A stretch of DNA of 64,000 nucleotides from the NCBI GenBank assembly GCA_045660865.1, contig JAZREP010000014.1, forward strand, positions 73,674 to 137,673. Direction: 5' to 3'. Under the pieces are notes generated by a model. That model did not search any database, was not told the DNA's origin, and worked only from the letters and a program-made list of their open reading frames with translations. Numbering within the stretch: position 1 is the stretch's first letter; each line of letters starts with the position of its first letter. The stretch is from CAZRRV01 sp045660865. Its GTDB lineage: Bacteria > Bacillota > Clostridia > Oscillospirales > Acutalibacteraceae. The position numbers and the translations under genes are program-made. Of this stretch, positions 17,089 through 26,561 are shown in pieces.

Positions 17089-17790
17089 ATGAAAGAAAAA
17101 AATGATAATACCGAAAATGAGCAGACAGAAGGCCTGTCAAAAGAACAGTTTGAGCAGATACGTGATTTCGGTGCAATTACCGAAACAAAGGGCAAATACA
17201 ATATCCATTGCCTAACCGTTATAGGCCAGATAGAGGGGCATTATATTCTGCCTGCGCAGAACAAAACAACTAAGTATGAACACGTTATTCCGCAGCTGGT
17301 TGCAATAGACCAGGATATGGATATTGATGGTCTTCTTATCCTTTTAAATACCGTTGGCGGTGATGTTGAAGCGGGTTTAGCAATTGCTGAATTGATAGCA
17401 GGTATGAAAAAGCCTACCGTTTCGCTCGTTCTGGGCGGCGGTCATTCAATTGGTGTGCCGCTGGCAGTATCGGCAAAGAAATCTTTTATAGTAAGCTCTG
17501 CCACTATGACTATTCATCCTGTGCGCACTACGGGGTTGGTTCTCGGTGTTCCGCAAACCTTTGATTATTTTGATAAAATGCAGGATAGAATTACCCGTTT
17601 TGTTATTGAAAACTCTTCTATATCCGAGCAGGAATTTACAAGCCTTATGATGAACACTAGTGAACTGGTAACCGATGTCGGCACTATGCTTGATGGTGAA
17701 GCGGCGGTACAAAAAGGTTTGATAGATTCTCTTGGCGGTTTAAGTGATGCTGTTTCCTGCCTTTACGATATGATTGAGGGTGAGCAGTAA
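17089..17790 (+). CDS. tepA: ClpP-family serine protease (TepA/YmfB type)
   Basis: The protein has 233 residues with the ClpP fold. The nucleophile motif is GGGHSIGVPLA, the catalytic histidine lies in TMTIHPVRTTG, and the oxyanion region is LNTVGGDVEAG. The TepA branch was described in Bacillus as a translocation-enhancing or germination-related protease and is cytosolic. The ATG at 17089 is preferred because GGGGTG (17075-17080) sits eight bases upstream; the frame runs back to a TTG at 17047 without a ribosome site. It is followed by ylzJ (overlapping by one base) and ftsK, the same order as in Bacillus ymfB-ylzJ-spoIIIE. Confidence 0.9.
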   Translation: MKEKNDNTENEQTEGLSKEQFEQIRDFGAITETKGKYNIHCLTVIGQIEGHYILPAQNKTTKYEHVIPQLVAIDQDMDIDGLLILLNTVGGDVEAGLAIAELIAGMKKPTVSLVLGGGHSIGVPLAVSAKKSFIVSSATMTIHPVRTTGLVLGVPQTFDYFDKMQDRITRFVIENSSISEQEFTSLMMNTSELVTDVGTMLDGEAAVQKGLIDSLGGLSDAVSCLYDMIEGEQ

Positions 17791-17990
17791 TGCTTTATAC
17801 AATCATACCAATTGAATTTGTACTTTCGGATAAATTTAAGCCACAGCCAAAGGTAGAAACGTTAGCGTTAAAGAACGGTATTATAGAAACAAGACGCACT
17901 TTAAAGGGTAGAGAAATCTCCCATCTTTTTTCAACCAACTTAAAGGATTATTTAAACCCGCATTATTCTCCGGGTCAGATTATAGATTAA
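17790..17990 (+). CDS. ylzJ: YlzJ-like protein
   Basis: This is a 66-residue protein starting MLYTIIPIEFVL. Its context between tepA and ftsK/spoIIIE and its size match the YlzJ family of Firmicutes. The function is unknown. Its ATG overlaps the last base of the tepA stop codon, which argues for translational coupling. No signal peptide or membrane segment is seen. Confidence 0.8.
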   Translation: MLYTIIPIEFVLSDKFKPQPKVETLALKNGIIETRRTLKGREISHLFSTNLKDYLNPHYSPGQIID

Positions 17991-18009
17991 TTGATATTTG
18001 GGGTGTATT

Positions 18010-20406
18010 ATGGCTACTAAAAAGAAAAGAAAAACAAGTTCCACAGCCACAGCAATTAAAAAACAGGAGGCGGCACAGCGCAGAGCAATGGCTGCTGGCC
18101 GCCGACAGATGCTGGCAATCATTTTGTTTGCAGTTTCGCTCTTTTTATTCTTTGTAACAGTGATTAAAGGCGAAAATGCTTGGTTGGGGTTACATAATTT
18201 CCTGTTTGGTATGTTTGGTATATGTGCTTATATCTGGCCGTTTATGCTCGGCCTTGTTGCTGTGCTTTGCGCTTTGGACAAGCTTTACGGTAAGGTTAGC
18301 GCAAAGGTAGCAGAAGCCTCCTTTATGATTGTGCTTATCAGTTCAGCTATTGATATCTTTTCTAAGCACGCTAACACAATGACCTTCGCTGAACACATTA
18401 AGCATAGCTACGGTCTTGGCATCGCCTTTAACAACGGCGGCTTTTTCGGCGCCCTTGTAGGCCATCCGCTTGTAGCTTTGTTTGGTCAGGTCGGCGCATC
18501 CATTACTGTTTGTCTGCTTATCTTTGTTTTCTTTATGCTGATTACAGGCACCACCTTGATTACACTCTTTAAGTCTATTGCTACTCCGGTTAAGAAATTG
18601 GAGAAGCATGCTGAAAGCACCTTTGCAGTTGTAGAGGAGGACGAAGATGAAGAAAAAGCAACCGAACAAAAGGATAAATCGAGTAAAAAGGCTCGCTTTA
18701 ATGTTGACGTTGCGCTTGATGATAATAAGCCTGAAGAGCCTCCTATGACCGAAAAACAGAAAAAGTTAATTGATTCATATCACGGTAAGAATACAGAGGT
18801 TAACGCTGAGGAAATACCCAATGAAGACGGTTCAGCAGAAGACCCGCTGATTCAAAAAATCAATAAATCTATTGATGATAAGAAAGAACAACTTAAAACT
18901 GGTGGTTTCACACCGCCTGAGCCGGATGTTATAGAGAGCTTATATAACTATCCGCCGGTATCCTTACTTAAAGAAATTCCATATAAAAACGAAAAGCTTT
19001 TAAAGAGCGAAATGGAAAACACAGCCACTCGTCTTATCGAAACCTTGCAAAGCTTCGGTGTTGAGTGTCGTATACTTAATATCAGCCGTGGTCCTGCCGT
19101 TACACGTTATGAATTACAGCCCTCGGCAGGTGTACGTATAAGCAAAATTACTAACCTTGCAGACGATATCGCAATGAGTCTTGCTGCTTCAGGTGTCCGT
19201 ATTGAGGCGCCGATTCCCAATAAAGCCGCTATCGGTATTGAGGTACCAAACCGCAGTACAAGTATGGTTGGTATTCGTGAAATTATTGACAGCAACTCAT
19301 TTACCAGTGCGAAGAGCAAGCTTGCCGTTTGTCTTGGTAAGGATATTGCCGGTGAAAATATCGTTACCGATATTGCTAAGATGCCGCACGGACTTATTGC
19401 AGGTGCTACCGGTTCCGGTAAATCTGTTTGCATAAACTCAATTATTATAAGCTTGTTGTACAAAGCTACTCCCGATGAGGTTAAACTCCTTATGATTGAC
19501 CCGAAGGTTGTAGAGCTTGGTATATATAACGGTATTCCGCATCTGCTTGTTCCGGTAGTTACCGACCCGCGTAAAGCGGCGGGTGCTCTCGGTTGGGCAG
19601 TAACCGAAATGGAAAAGCGTTATAAAATCTTTGCTGAAAATGAGGTCCGCAATCTTGAAGGTTATAATCAATTAGCCTCTAAGCGTGATGACCTTACAAA
19701 AATGCCTCATATCGTTATCATTGTTGATGAGTTGGCAGACTTGATGATGACAGCTCCAAAAGAGGTTGAGGAGGCTATTTGCCGAATTGCTCAAAAGGCT
19801 CGTGCAGCAGGAATGCATTTGCTTGTTGCTACTCAGCGTCCCTCTGCCGATATAGTTACAGGTCTTATTAAATCAAACATTCCCACACGTGTTGCTTTTG
19901 CAGTATCCTCTTATGTGGATAGCCGTATTATTTTGGATGACGGTGGTGCCGAAAAACTGATGGGTCGAGGAGATATGCTCTTCTTACCGGTTGGCTCAAC
20001 TAAACCTACTCGTATCCAAGGCTGTTTTGTTAGTGACGATGAGGTTGAAGCCGTTGTAGATTATATCAAGGGCGATGCAAAGGCCGAGTATGATGATGAT
20101 GTAATCAATGAAATTGACCGCCAGGCAGCAAAGGAAAAACAGGGTAAAGGCTCTGCTTCGGTTGATGCTGATTCCGGTGACGGAGACCCGCTGTTCTTCC
20201 AGGCTGTTGAATGTGTTGTAGAGGCAGGACAAGCATCCACCTCATTGTTACAACGCCGTTTGAAGCTCGGTTATGCCCGTGCTGCCCGTATTGTTGATGA
20301 AATGGAGCAAAAGGGTGTAGTAGGACCCTATGAAGGCTCTAAACCTCGTCAAGTTCTGCTTTCAAAGGCTCAGCTTTTAGAAATGCAGGCAGAAGCGGGA
20401 GAATAG
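18010..20406 (+). CDS. ftsK: DNA translocase FtsK/SpoIIIE
   Basis: The 798-residue protein moves double-stranded DNA through the division septum and, in spore formers, into the forespore. A basic N-terminus is followed by four membrane segments (about residues 35-190) and a charged linker. The motor domain has Walker A GATGSGKSVCINS and Walker B IVIIVDELADLMM, and a C-terminal winged-helix gamma domain (TSLLQRRLKLGYARAARIVD) reads orienting sequences. The ATG at 18010 follows GGGGTG; a TTG at 17998 opens the same frame but lies before the ribosome site. It is third in the tepA operon. Confidence 0.95.
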   Translation: MATKKKRKTSSTATAIKKQEAAQRRAMAAGRRQMLAIILFAVSLFLFFVTVIKGENAWLGLHNFLFGMFGICAYIWPFMLGLVAVLCALDKLYGKVSAKVAEASFMIVLISSAIDIFSKHANTMTFAEHIKHSYGLGIAFNNGGFFGALVGHPLVALFGQVGASITVCLLIFVFFMLITGTTLITLFKSIATPVKKLEKHAESTFAVVEEDEDEEKATEQKDKSSKKARFNVDVALDDNKPEEPPMTEKQKKLIDSYHGKNTEVNAEEIPNEDGSAEDPLIQKINKSIDDKKEQLKTGGFTPPEPDVIESLYNYPPVSLLKEIPYKNEKLLKSEMENTATRLIETLQSFGVECRILNISRGPAVTRYELQPSAGVRISKITNLADDIAMSLAASGVRIEAPIPNKAAIGIEVPNRSTSMVGIREIIDSNSFTSAKSKLAVCLGKDIAGENIVTDIAKMPHGLIAGATGSGKSVCINSIIISLLYKATPDEVKLLMIDPKVVELGIYNGIPHLLVPVVTDPRKAAGALGWAVTEMEKRYKIFAENEVRNLEGYNQLASKRDDLTKMPHIVIIVDELADLMMTAPKEVEEAICRIAQKARAAGMHLLVATQRPSADIVTGLIKSNIPTRVAFAVSSYVDSRIILDDGGAEKLMGRGDMLFLPVGSTKPTRIQGCFVSDDEVEAVVDYIKGDAKAEYDDDVINEIDRQAAKEKQGKGSASVDADSGDGDPLFFQAVECVVEAGQASTSLLQRRLKLGYARAARIVDEMEQKGVVGPYEGSKPRQVLLSKAQLLEMQAEAGE

Positions 20407-20407
20407 C

Positions 20408-22279
20408 ATGCAGTTTTTACCAATAACAAAAGCAGATATGCTAAGTGCTGGGTGGGACAGTGTTGACTTTGTCTTTGTTACAGGCGACGCTTATGTTGAC
20501 CACCCCTCCTTTGGCACAGCAATACTGACTCGTTTGCTGGAAGCTGAAGGGTACCGTGTTGCAATTTTGTCGCAACCGAATTTTAAATCAAATGAGGATT
20601 TTAAACGATTCGGTAAACCACGCTTAGGTTTTATGATAAATGCGGGTAATATTGACTCAATGGTAGCTCACTATACCGCCGCAAAACGTAAGCGTAGTGA
20701 TGATGCGTATTCACCCGGCGGTAAGGCTGGCAGACGCCCCGATAGAGCGGTTACAGTATATTCCCGTTTAGCTAGAGAAGCTTACCCCGATGTGCCGATT
20801 GTTATCGGCGGATTAGAGGCTTCGCTTCGCCGCTTTGCGCATTATGATTATTGGGCTGATACGGTTATGCCTTCGGTGCTGGTTGACAGTAAGGCAGACC
20901 TGCTCGTTTTCGGTATGGGCGAGAGCCAAATTTTAGAGATAGCCGACAGACTTAATAAGGGTGAAAACGTTAGTGAATTAACCGACATTAAAGGCACCTG
21001 CTATTTGACAAAAAGCATTGAAGGCTTAAAGGGAATTCGCATAGCCTCTTTTGAAAAATGCGCCAATGAAAAAACAGCCTATGCTGAGGCTTGCCGTATA
21101 GAATATGATGAGCACGATGCTGTGCGTGGCAAAAAACTCTTTCAACCTCACGGCAAACTGTTTTTAGTACAAAATGAGCCTATGCCACCGCTCACAACCG
21201 AAGAGCTGGATAGGGTTTATTCTTTGCCGTATGCAAGATACTATCATCCGTCTTACGAAAAATTAGGCGGTGTGCCTGCAATTGAGGAAGTTGAGTTTTC
21301 TCTAACCCATAACCGTGGTTGCTTTGGCGCCTGCAACTTTTGTTCAATTGCTTTTCACCAAGGCCGCCAAATTTCCTGCCGAAGTGATGAATCGGTTTTA
21401 GCTGAGGCTGAAATTTTAACTAAAAGCCCCCATTTTAAAGGCTATATACACGATGTTGGCGGCCCAACAGCTAATTTCCGCCGCACATCTTGTGATAAAC
21501 AATTAAAGCAAGGTCTTTGCAAGGGCAAAAAATGTTTGGCGCCCGAGCCTTGCAAACAATTAAAAGTAGACCATTTAAAGTACATAAGTTTGCTTAGAAA
21601 AATCCGTGAAATTAAGGGAATAAAAAAGGTCTTTATTCGTTCAGGCATTAGGTTTGATTATTTGATGGCCGATACATCAGACGAATTTTTTAAAGAATTA
21701 GTTGCAAACCATGTCAGCGGACAATTAAAGGTCGCACCAGAGCATTGTTCTGCATATGTGCTTGATAAAATGGGCAAGCCGCACATTGAAAGTTATTTGA
21801 AATTTGCAAAGAAATTTTATAAATACACAAAGCAAATTGGCAAAGAACAGTATTTAGTTCCGTATTTGATGTCCAGCCATCCGGGTTGCCGTTTAAAGGA
21901 TGCTGTTGAGCTTGCGCTGTTTTTAAAGCGTGAAAAAATCAGACCTGAACAGGTGCAAGATTTTTATCCCACACCGGGTACAATATCAACCTGTATGTAT
22001 TACACAGAACTGGACCCGTACACTTTAAAGCCTGTTTATGTACCTAAAACTGCAGAGGATAAGGCTTTGCAGCGTGCTTTATTGCAATATTTCCGTGCGG
22101 AAAATTATGATAAAGTGCATAAAGCTTTGATTATGGCAGGTAGAAAAGATTTAATAGGCACTGCGCCTAATTGTCTTATAAGACCAAAGGCAGGTAGCAG
22201 ACAGCCTGTGCAAAATCAAAGAAAAAGCTATAAACAACAATCTCATAAGTGGGATGGTAAAACAAGGAGAAAAAGATGA
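20408..22279 (+). CDS. YgiQ family radical SAM protein
   Basis: This 623-residue protein has an N-terminal YgiQ domain (DMLSAGWDSVDFVFVTGDAY, HPSFGTAIL) and a central radical SAM motif NRGCFGACNFCS (CxxxCxxC) that would hold a 4Fe-4S cluster. A further cysteine-rich segment (GLCKGKKCLAPEPC) may bind a second cluster. The C-terminal tail is basic. The reaction of this family is not established. It starts two bases after ftsK and its end overlaps the DUF3006 gene. Confidence 0.92.
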   Translation: MQFLPITKADMLSAGWDSVDFVFVTGDAYVDHPSFGTAILTRLLEAEGYRVAILSQPNFKSNEDFKRFGKPRLGFMINAGNIDSMVAHYTAAKRKRSDDAYSPGGKAGRRPDRAVTVYSRLAREAYPDVPIVIGGLEASLRRFAHYDYWADTVMPSVLVDSKADLLVFGMGESQILEIADRLNKGENVSELTDIKGTCYLTKSIEGLKGIRIASFEKCANEKTAYAEACRIEYDEHDAVRGKKLFQPHGKLFLVQNEPMPPLTTEELDRVYSLPYARYYHPSYEKLGGVPAIEEVEFSLTHNRGCFGACNFCSIAFHQGRQISCRSDESVLAEAEILTKSPHFKGYIHDVGGPTANFRRTSCDKQLKQGLCKGKKCLAPEPCKQLKVDHLKYISLLRKIREIKGIKKVFIRSGIRFDYLMADTSDEFFKELVANHVSGQLKVAPEHCSAYVLDKMGKPHIESYLKFAKKFYKYTKQIGKEQYLVPYLMSSHPGCRLKDAVELALFLKREKIRPEQVQDFYPTPGTISTCMYYTELDPYTLKPVYVPKTAEDKALQRALLQYFRAENYDKVHKALIMAGRKDLIGTAPNCLIRPKAGSRQPVQNQRKSYKQQSHKWDGKTRRKR

Positions 22280-22461
22280 TTGTTATAGACCGCTTTGAAG
22301 GCGAATTTGCTGTGTGCGAATTTGACGGAGAAATGATATCTATCCCTAAAAGTTCACTTCCGGCTTCTGCCAAAGAGGGAACAGCGTTGGAATTAGTTGT
22401 TAAGGATAATTCTGCTGACCGTACTCGTATAGCTAATAAGCAAAATAGTTTGTTTAAATAA
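22276..22461 (+). CDS. DUF3006 domain protein
   Basis: This 61-residue protein (MIVIDRFEGEFAVCEFDG...) fits the DUF3006 family: a short beta-rich domain with the RFEGxxAV start. Its ATG overlaps the stop codon of ygiQ by four bases and AAGGAG lies just upstream. The role is unknown; small DUF3006 proteins often follow or accompany unrelated enzymes in Firmicutes. Confidence 0.8.
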   Translation: MIVIDRFEGEFAVCEFDGEMISIPKSSLPASAKEGTALELVVKDNSADRTRIANKQNSLFK

Positions 22462-22487
22462 AAATGCCGCCCAAAGGCGGCATTAAA
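22462..22487. terminator. Hairpin terminator, best for the minus-strand DUF378 gene
   Basis: ATGCCGCC and GGCGGCAT form an 8-bp stem with a CAAA loop. The T-run follows on the minus strand (the A-run at 22460-22466 on plus), so it clearly ends the DUF378 transcript; it may also stop ygiQ-DUF3006 transcription less efficiently. Confidence 0.8.
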
Positions 22488-22511
22488 GATGGACTTTATC
22501 AAATTGTTTGT

Positions 22512-22730
22512 TTAGTGTGTTGTGTTGTGGGTAACAACTTCGTCACGCTCACGGAACAGCAACGAAACACACCAAATGCCGGCTAGTGCGATAACGGTGT
22601 AAATAATTCTGGCAATCAGAGAATCTGCACCGCCAAACAGCCAGGCAACCGCATCGAACTGAAAGAGTCCAACGCCGCCCCAGTTGAGCGCGCCCAAAAT
22701 TACCAGTATAAGGCATATCCTGTCAAGCAT
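22512..22730 (-). CDS. DUF378 small membrane protein
   Basis: This 72-residue protein has two membrane helices. The first contains ICLILVILGALNWGGVGLF, the hallmark of the DUF378 (YuzA-like) family, and the second is RIIYTVIALAGIWCVSLLF. It is an integral membrane protein of unknown function. The ATG at 22730 is chosen because AAAGGAG is nine bases before it; a TTG at 22739 touches the ribosome site. Confidence 0.88.
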   Translation of the reverse strand: MLDRICLILVILGALNWGGVGLFQFDAVAWLFGGADSLIARIIYTVIALAGIWCVSLLFRERDEVVTHNTTH

Positions 22731-22830
22731 AATTTTCAACTCCTTTGTTTTATATTTCTATTTTTAACGGGAATTTTAAAATTATACAATCACTTAAAAT
22801 TATTTAAAAATTGGCTGCACTGAGGAAAAT

Positions 22831-24534
22831 ATGAAGAAAAACGATGTAATTGAATTACAAATTACCGATATGACTGCTGAGGGCAACGGTGTCGGCAGAT
22901 ATGAGGGTATGGCTGTGTTCGTGCCTTTTGCCGCAATCGGCGATAAATTAGAGGTGCTGATAGTAAAGGTTAAATCTAATTTTTGCTACGGTAAAATTTT
23001 ATCAATAATTGAACCCTCTAAAACCAGATGCTCTGCTGATTGTGATGCATTTTTTAAATGCGGCGGCTGTGCTTTCAGACATATTTCTTATAGTGAAGAG
23101 CGCCGAATAAAAGAAAAATTTGTGGTTGATTGTTTTCGTAAAATTGGCGGTTTGGAGATACAAATTGAAAATTTTCTTTTTGACTCGCCTACAGCTTACC
23201 GCAATAAAGCTCAATACCCGTTTTGCAAAACTGAAGAGGGTATAAAGGCAGGTTTTTTTGCTCGCCGTAGCCATAGAGTAATACCCAGCACTGAATGTGC
23301 AATACAACCGCCCGAATTTTCTGAAATCTTGCAAGTTGTTTGCAAGGTTGCCGATAAACTGGAATTAACAGTTTATGATGAAACAACGGGAATGGGACTC
23401 TTGCGCCACGTTTTTCTGCGTAAAGCGGAAAAGACAAATGAATATATGGTGGTGCTTGTAATTAACGGCAACACCTTGCCCGGCGCAAATGAATTCAAGG
23501 ATGAACTTTTAACGCTTTTAGGTGAGCGGTTAATAAGTTTTCAAATAAATATAAATACTAAAAATACTAATGTGGTGCTCGGAAAAGAATGTCGAGTGCT
23601 TTACGGTAAAGGCTATATAACCGATATCCTTTGCGGCAAAAAGATAAGAATTTCACCGCTCTCTTTTTACCAAGTTAATCGCACTATGGCAGAAAAGTTA
23701 TACGGCCAGGCGGCGGTGTACGCAGAGCCTCGTGGCAAATGCATTCTTGATTTATACTGCGGTGCAGGTACAATCGGTCTGTCAATGGCTGATGATGCCA
23801 AGCAGGTTATAGGTGTTGAAATTGTTGAACAGGCAGTTGAGGATGCTCGTGTAAATGCTGTTGAAAACAATGTGAAAAACATTTCCTTTATATTGGATGA
23901 TGCCTCGGGTGCCGCCGAAAAATTATCAAAGCAAGGTTTAAAACCTGATGTCGTTATTGTTGACCCGCCAAGAAAAGGTTGCAGTGTAGAACTGCTTGAA
24001 ACAATAGAAAACGAAATTTCGCCTAAGAATTTGGTTTACATTTCTTGCGACCCAGCAACCCTTGCAAGAGATTGTAAACATCTAACTCAAAATGGCTATA
24101 ATATAGTTTCTGCAACAGTTGCAGATTTATTTCCAAGAACACCGCACGTTGAAACGGTAGCATTATTAAGTCGGAAAATCGACGTGCACAAAATGAAACT
24201 AAATTCTGCTCCCTTTGAGATGATGAAGAGTGGTGAAAAAACTATCGAACTTCGTTTGTATGATGAAAAGCGTCAGAAAATTAAAACAGGTGATAAGATA
24301 GTTTTCACTAATAATACTAACGGGGAAACGCTTAATACAACTGTTGTGAAATTGCATAGGTTTAATTCTTTCGACGAATTATATAAATCTTTGCCTTTAT
24401 TACAATGTGGATATACAAGCGAAAATATTGATAAAGCAACATCTGCCGATATGGAACATTATTATTCAGTTGAAGAACAGAAAAAATACGGTGTTGTTGG
24501 CATTGAACTTTGCCGACCTAATGGAATCACATAA
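22831..24534 (+). CDS. RlmD/TrmA-family uracil-5-methyltransferase fused to an ASCH domain
   Basis: This 567-residue two-part protein starts with a TRAM domain (LQITDMTAEGNGVGRYEG). An iron-sulphur cysteine set (CDAFFKCGGC plus a later Cys in STECAIQ) and a SAM methyltransferase domain (ILDLYCGAGTIGLSMA, DPPRKGCS, catalytic YISCDPATLARD) make a 23S rRNA m5U enzyme to about residue 448. From Met455 (24193) the protein continues with MKLNSAPFEMMKSGEKTIEL, typical of ASCH domains, which are predicted RNA binders. No stop separates the parts; an ATG at the junction hints at an ancestral separate gene. The fused domain may guide or sense RNA. Confidence 0.9.
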   Translation: MKKNDVIELQITDMTAEGNGVGRYEGMAVFVPFAAIGDKLEVLIVKVKSNFCYGKILSIIEPSKTRCSADCDAFFKCGGCAFRHISYSEERRIKEKFVVDCFRKIGGLEIQIENFLFDSPTAYRNKAQYPFCKTEEGIKAGFFARRSHRVIPSTECAIQPPEFSEILQVVCKVADKLELTVYDETTGMGLLRHVFLRKAEKTNEYMVVLVINGNTLPGANEFKDELLTLLGERLISFQININTKNTNVVLGKECRVLYGKGYITDILCGKKIRISPLSFYQVNRTMAEKLYGQAAVYAEPRGKCILDLYCGAGTIGLSMADDAKQVIGVEIVEQAVEDARVNAVENNVKNISFILDDASGAAEKLSKQGLKPDVVIVDPPRKGCSVELLETIENEISPKNLVYISCDPATLARDCKHLTQNGYNIVSATVADLFPRTPHVETVALLSRKIDVHKMKLNSAPFEMMKSGEKTIELRLYDEKRQKIKTGDKIVFTNNTNGETLNTTVVKLHRFNSFDELYKSLPLLQCGYTSENIDKATSADMEHYYSVEEQKKYGVVGIELCRPNGIT

Positions 24535-24587
24535 GAAAGTTGCGTTTTGCTAAATCGTGACAGTGAATAATACAGGAAGTGAAGAGA

Positions 24588-26525
24588 ATGAATAATTTTG
24601 GCTTTATGAAAATTGCCTGTGCTACACCAAAGGTGCGTGTAGCAAACCCTAAATTTAATAGTGTACAAATAATGCAGGCGATTGAAATGGCGGCACAAAA
24701 TGGTGCCAATTTGCTGTTGTTACCTGAATTATCAATCAGCGGATACACTTGTGCCGATTTATTTTTCCAAGATACACTTTTAGACGCTTGTCTTACAGCG
24801 CTTAGTGATATTCGTGACTTCACAGCCTCTTACTCTATGCCTGTAGTTGTTGGTTTACCTTTAAAAAACAACGATTTTTTATATAACACAGCCGTAGTAC
24901 TTTATAAAGGTGAGGTGCTTGGTGTTGTGCCAAAGGCTTACACTGCGAATTACAGTGAGTTTTATGAAAAACGTTGGTTTGCAAGCGGTATTAATGCTAC
25001 CGAAACCGAGGTTTCATTGTTCGGCAAAAAGGTGCCTTTCGGCAAACTACTATTCAAGTTAAACCCTCTTTGCACAATGGGTGTTGAAATTTGTGAGGAC
25101 CTTTGGGTAACAGTGCCGCCAAGCAGTATGATGGCTTTGCAGTCGGCAAACTTGATTTTAAATTTATCTGCAAGCAACGAAGCCGTTGCAAAAAATGAAT
25201 ACCGCAAGGAATTGGTTAAAAATCAAAGTGCGCGCTGTTTGGCCGCTTATGCTTTTGTCAGCTCCGGAGTAGGGGAATCTACTACTGATTTAGTGTTCGG
25301 CGGTTCTGCATTGATTGCTGAAAACGGAAAAGTGCTCTGTGAGGGTGAACGCTTCTCGCAAGAGGGCGGAATCGTTTATGCCGATATAGATTTCCAAAAG
25401 CTTAAAGCTATGCGAAAAGCAAATTCCTCCTTTTTAGATAACAGCCGTGATTTTGAAAAGGACTACCGCATTATTGAATGTGAGCCTGTATCAATGCTTG
25501 ATACTCAGTATTTTACAAGATGTTATGAGGCGTTGCCTTTTGTACCGAGTGAAAGAGAAGTCTTGGCTGAGCGTTGTGAGGAAATTTTAAACATTCAAGC
25601 AACAGGTTTGGCAAAACGCTTGTCCCATACAGGTCTTAAAAAGGCGGTGGTGGGAATTTCGGGTGGACTTGATTCTACATTAGCACTTTTAGTATGTGTT
25701 AAAGCAATGAAACTGCTAAACCTGCCGTTAGAAAATATTATAGGTATAACGATGCCGGGGTTCGGCACTACTGACCGCACATATACTAATGCTATTAAAA
25801 TGATGCAGGCTTTGGGTGTTACGATTCGTGAAATCAGTATCAAAGATACTTGTATCAGCCACTTTAATGATATCGGTCACGATATAGAAATAAAGGATAT
25901 TACCTATGAGAATGCTCAAGCAAGGGAACGCACCCAGATTTTAATGGACGTTGCCAATGCTTCGGGTGCCTTGCAGATTGGTACAGGAGATTTGAGTGAG
26001 GCGGCTATGGGTTGGTGCACCTATAATGGTGACCACATGAGTATGTATGGTGTTAATGCAGGTGTTCCCAAAACTTTGGTGCGTCATCTTGTAGACCATA
26101 TTGCAAATAAAGAAACAGGTGTTTTGCAGGTTGTTTTAAAGGATATACTTGATACGCCTGTAAGCCCGGAACTTCTTCCGCCTGATGAAAACGGTAATAT
26201 TGTGCAAAAAACCGAGGATAATATCGGTCCCTATGAGTTGCATGACTTTTTCCTTTATCACTTTTTCCGCTATGGTGCAAAGCCTGAAAAGCTAGTGTTC
26301 TTGGCAAAGCAAGCATTTGGCGGCCGTTATAGTGAAGAGGTTATACGTAAATGGTTAAAGCTTTTCTTAAAGCGGTTTTTCGTTAGCCAGTTTAAGCGCT
26401 CGTGTACGCCTGATGCACCTAAGGTTGGCTCTGTAAATCTTAGCCCAAGAGGTGATTGGCGTATGCCAAGCGATGCTGATTTTTTGGCTTGGGTTGAAAG
26501 CCTAAATGATGGTGACGAATTTTAA
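24588..26525 (+). CDS. nadE: Glutamine-dependent NAD+ synthetase
   Basis: The 645-residue enzyme makes NAD from nicotinate adenine dinucleotide, ATP and glutamine. The N-terminal nitrilase-type glutaminase domain has LLLLPELSISGYTC (Glu), VPKAY (Lys) and GVEICEDLW (Cys). The C-terminal synthetase has the P-loop VGISGGLDSTLALL, followed by the ammonia-channel and adenylation segments (GTGDLSEAAMGWCTYNGDHM). The ATG at 24588 has AGGAAG eight bases upstream; a GTG at 24579 lies in that site. It follows the methyltransferase-ASCH gene by 53 bases with no terminator visible. Confidence 0.95.
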   Translation: MNNFGFMKIACATPKVRVANPKFNSVQIMQAIEMAAQNGANLLLLPELSISGYTCADLFFQDTLLDACLTALSDIRDFTASYSMPVVVGLPLKNNDFLYNTAVVLYKGEVLGVVPKAYTANYSEFYEKRWFASGINATETEVSLFGKKVPFGKLLFKLNPLCTMGVEICEDLWVTVPPSSMMALQSANLILNLSASNEAVAKNEYRKELVKNQSARCLAAYAFVSSGVGESTTDLVFGGSALIAENGKVLCEGERFSQEGGIVYADIDFQKLKAMRKANSSFLDNSRDFEKDYRIIECEPVSMLDTQYFTRCYEALPFVPSEREVLAERCEEILNIQATGLAKRLSHTGLKKAVVGISGGLDSTLALLVCVKAMKLLNLPLENIIGITMPGFGTTDRTYTNAIKMMQALGVTIREISIKDTCISHFNDIGHDIEIKDITYENAQARERTQILMDVANASGALQIGTGDLSEAAMGWCTYNGDHMSMYGVNAGVPKTLVRHLVDHIANKETGVLQVVLKDILDTPVSPELLPPDENGNIVQKTEDNIGPYELHDFFLYHFFRYGAKPEKLVFLAKQAFGGRYSEEVIRKWLKLFLKRFFVSQFKRSCTPDAPKVGSVNLSPRGDWRMPSDADFLAWVESLNDGDEF

Positions 26526-26561
26526 ATAAAAGTGTTTTAATCCTGAAAGGAAGTATTATAA

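Noticed and set aside
24165..24195. Frameshift or assembly join between the methyltransferase and the ASCH domain
   Set aside because: The reading frame runs straight through, with no stop codon and normal codon use on both sides; a true fusion is the simpler reading.
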